A stretch of DNA of 64,000 nt from assembly GCA_948567375.1 (NCBI GenBank), contig OX419757.1, positions 66,967,836 through 67,031,835 of the forward strand, read 5' to 3'. Made by a program: the position numbers and the translations under genes. The notes under the pieces were generated by a model. It did no database searches, was not told where the DNA came from, and saw only the letters and a program-made list of their open reading frames with translations. Position 1 is the stretch's first letter. Each line of letters begins with the position of its first letter. Below are positions 62,404 to 64,000 of the stretch, piece by piece. This stretch comes from Lunularia cruciata (Eukaryota; Streptophyta; Marchantiopsida; Lunulariales; Lunulariaceae).

Positions 62404-63414
62404 CTAAAAGAGTTTGCATCCATTTTGATGATTTCTCATCTGCTGCATGAAGTCGTCTCTCTCCTTGTTCGCACGGTCAAGTTCTTCCTTCAGCTTACGG
62501 ATATCTGCTTCAGACTTCTCCTTATCAGCACGGGCCCGGCGTTCAACTTCCTCTCGAGCGTGCTGCTCTATAACCAAACGCTCTTCAAATCTCTCAGCGC
62601 TCAATCTCAACTTCTCCTCCACCATGACCTTAAACTGATCAAGCTGTTCTATATATGTTTTCTCCATCTGCTCTTTCAGTTGCTCATTACCCTGCTGTCT
62701 ACTAGCAAGCTCCTGCGCCTCCTTCAATATCTCACTCGTATACGGGCTGCCACCATTCTTCATCACCATCTCATCGATCATATTCATCAAATCAGACAAC
62801 TGCTGCTCCTTCTTAGCCTTATCTTTTGTCCTGTTATCAAACAGCACCTTCCGGTTTTGGCACTTCTTAATGAAAGCCCCCAAAAACTCTGGACCATCAT
62901 CCTTCAGGAAGTCATCCAAAGTCTGATCACTGTGCTCTAACTCATCCCCACCAGTGAAGACCACAATCATGTAATTCACCACCTTCTCACCGAATATCGT
63001 CTCCAGGCTCTCCATTGCTGCCATTTCCTCTGCAGTGAACCGATTCCCCACGGACAGAACCAGAAGAAGAGCGTGAACACCATCCTTCGCCAGATCTAGA
63101 CATTTCATGATCTCGGTCATTACAAAGTCTTTCGGCATTGTGGGGTCGAACAGGCCCGGGGTGTCAACAACCCGGATGCAACGGCCATCAGGTCTCGTTG
63201 TGGATTGCAGCTCACAAGTGCTGGTAACAGCAGATAATTTCCTCATTGAGACGAAGGTATTCTTCCCTAAAATTGAGTTTCCAGTGGCGCTTTTGCCATT
63301 TCCCGTTCTCCCAACCAACACCACAGTCGTGGCTTCTGGTGTTGGCGCTGCTAGCTCCCAATCGTACTCACTCTCACTCATGGTGTCCATATCCTCGTGC
63401 TCACTTCCGCCCAT
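62404..63414 (-). CDS. AIG1/IAN-type GTPase with coiled coil and CaaX-like end, 336 aa
   Basis: Member of the AIG1 (avrRpt2-induced gene / GIMAP) GTPase family, linked in plants to pathogen and heat responses. The first ATG (63414) is used; a TTG in frame lies five codons upstream. After an acidic N-terminus come the P-loop GRTGNGKS (35-42), the G3 motif DTPGLF (84-89), the AIG1 conserved box LLVLSVGNRFTAEE (117-130) and the G4-like TGGDEL (154-159). A long charged coiled coil (about 225-330), rich in Glu, Lys and Arg, would drive oligomerisation. The last four residues, CKLF, form a CaaX-type box that could be geranylgeranylated and anchor the protein to membrane. It is a single exon with all catalytic motifs intact. 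An intron in the 5' UTR is possible. Confidence 0.92.
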   Translation of the reverse strand: MGGSEHEDMDTMSESEYDWELAAPTPEATTVVLVGRTGNGKSATGNSILGKNTFVSMRKLSAVTSTCELQSTTRPDGRCIRVVDTPGLFDPTMPKDFVMTEIMKCLDLAKDGVHALLLVLSVGNRFTAEEMAAMESLETIFGEKVVNYMIVVFTGGDELEHSDQTLDDFLKDDGPEFLGAFIKKCQNRKVLFDNRTKDKAKKEQQLSDLMNMIDEMVMKNGGSPYTSEILKEAQELASRQQGNEQLKEQMEKTYIEQLDQFKVMVEEKLRLSAERFEERLVIEQHAREEVERRARADKEKSEADIRKLKEELDRANKERDDFMQQMRNHQNGCKLF

Positions 63415-64000
63415 GAATCCAAGCGACAATTTTCACTACCGACCAACAACAACAGCAACAAGCAATTCAGTTAGAGTGATCAATTCCCAAACCTATCATC
63501 TCCTCGTTTCTACATCCTTGTAGTTCTGCTCTCGGATTTGTGGACAATACCAACACCATACTCATAAATTCCGCTCTTTACCCACCACCGCATTTGGAGT
63601 GATATGGAAGTTTCAACAGCGTAGAATCCGTGAGCAGAAAACAAACAGGTGGCAGGGTGAAACAGGCCTAATTAGGCAAGTACCTGTTTGCGTGGAGGGT
63701 GCACTAAAAACCCTCAAGTCCTTGCCACCGCAACCCTAGAATCAGACCTCAATTCCCATGCCCTACTTCACTTATTTCCTGCTTCTCCAGTTACTGAGAA
63801 GAAGACGAGAGAAGACAACTTCATCCAGTCTGTGAGGTAGGGAGTTCCGAGCTATTCTCTGCCTCCACTAGGTTCTCGGATGCTTGAAACTTTCCGATAC
63901 TCACGACTACAAGGCAGTCTTTTGCTGACATACTTTTGTTGTATGTCTCTCTCTTTGTGGGTGAGCTTAGTATCTTGTCTGTCACTCTACGTTGACGGAA
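63415..64000. promoter_or_regulatory. Upstream region of the AIG1-type gene
   Basis: Presumed promoter and leader, reading leftward. A CAG|GTACTT donor-like site on the minus strand near 63685 could start a leader intron. No firm core-promoter element was seen. Confidence 0.3.

Noticed and set aside
62320-62940. 206-codon plus-strand open frame
   Set aside because: It is antisense to the AIG1-type GTPase. Its Leu/Ser-rich product is a shadow of the coiled-coil codons.

Overview
This is nuclear DNA from a land plant. The evidence is an ATL-type RING-H2 gene, a plant-style ArfGAP-C2 gene, an AIG1/IAN GTPase, an intron-rich GH47 gene of the plant MNS5 type, and a chromodomain Ty3/gypsy element primed by initiator tRNA-Met. 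I cannot name the species. Intronless genes next to decayed chromovirus DNA would fit a bryophyte, lycophyte or fern, but that is a weak inference.

Layout. 1-10745 is a nest of decayed Ty3/gypsy DNA on the minus strand. It has two rotten copies of one chromovirus ('family 1') and a fragment of another, cut by solo LTRs of a second family ('family 2') that mostly keep 5-bp target duplications. 10746-30190 has no gene I can recognise, only microsatellites and copies of a very short (about 95 bp or less) SINE-like repeat with 9-17 bp target duplications. 30190-38570 is a decayed hAT DNA transposon, split by a young, almost complete family-1 chromovirus (30981-36610) and by a family-2 solo LTR (37001-37577).

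The gene-bearing part runs from 41.5 to 63.4 kb. It holds a RING-H2 (ATL) ubiquitin ligase (41520-43061, +) followed by four 250-bp tandem repeats; an EDEM/MNS5-like GH47 alpha-mannosidase (50412-55698, -) that I assembled from 15 exons with consistent GT-AG sites and phases; tRNA-Val(UAC) (56330-56401, +); an ArfGAP-C2 protein (59295-60323, +); and an AIG1-type GTPase (62404-63414, -). These genes are independently transcribed and have unrelated roles: ubiquitination, ER glycoprotein quality control, membrane traffic, and a GTPase of stress or immunity type.

The strongest unusual signal is in the LTRs of the young chromovirus. Upstream of the TATA box they carry a dense array of phased GAAnnTTC units, which is the plant heat-shock-factor binding pattern. 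This suggests a heat-inducible gypsy element, analogous to the copia element ONSEN. Second is the tiny SINE-like repeat family with two hairpins. Third is the family-2 elements, present only as solo LTRs in all five copies seen.
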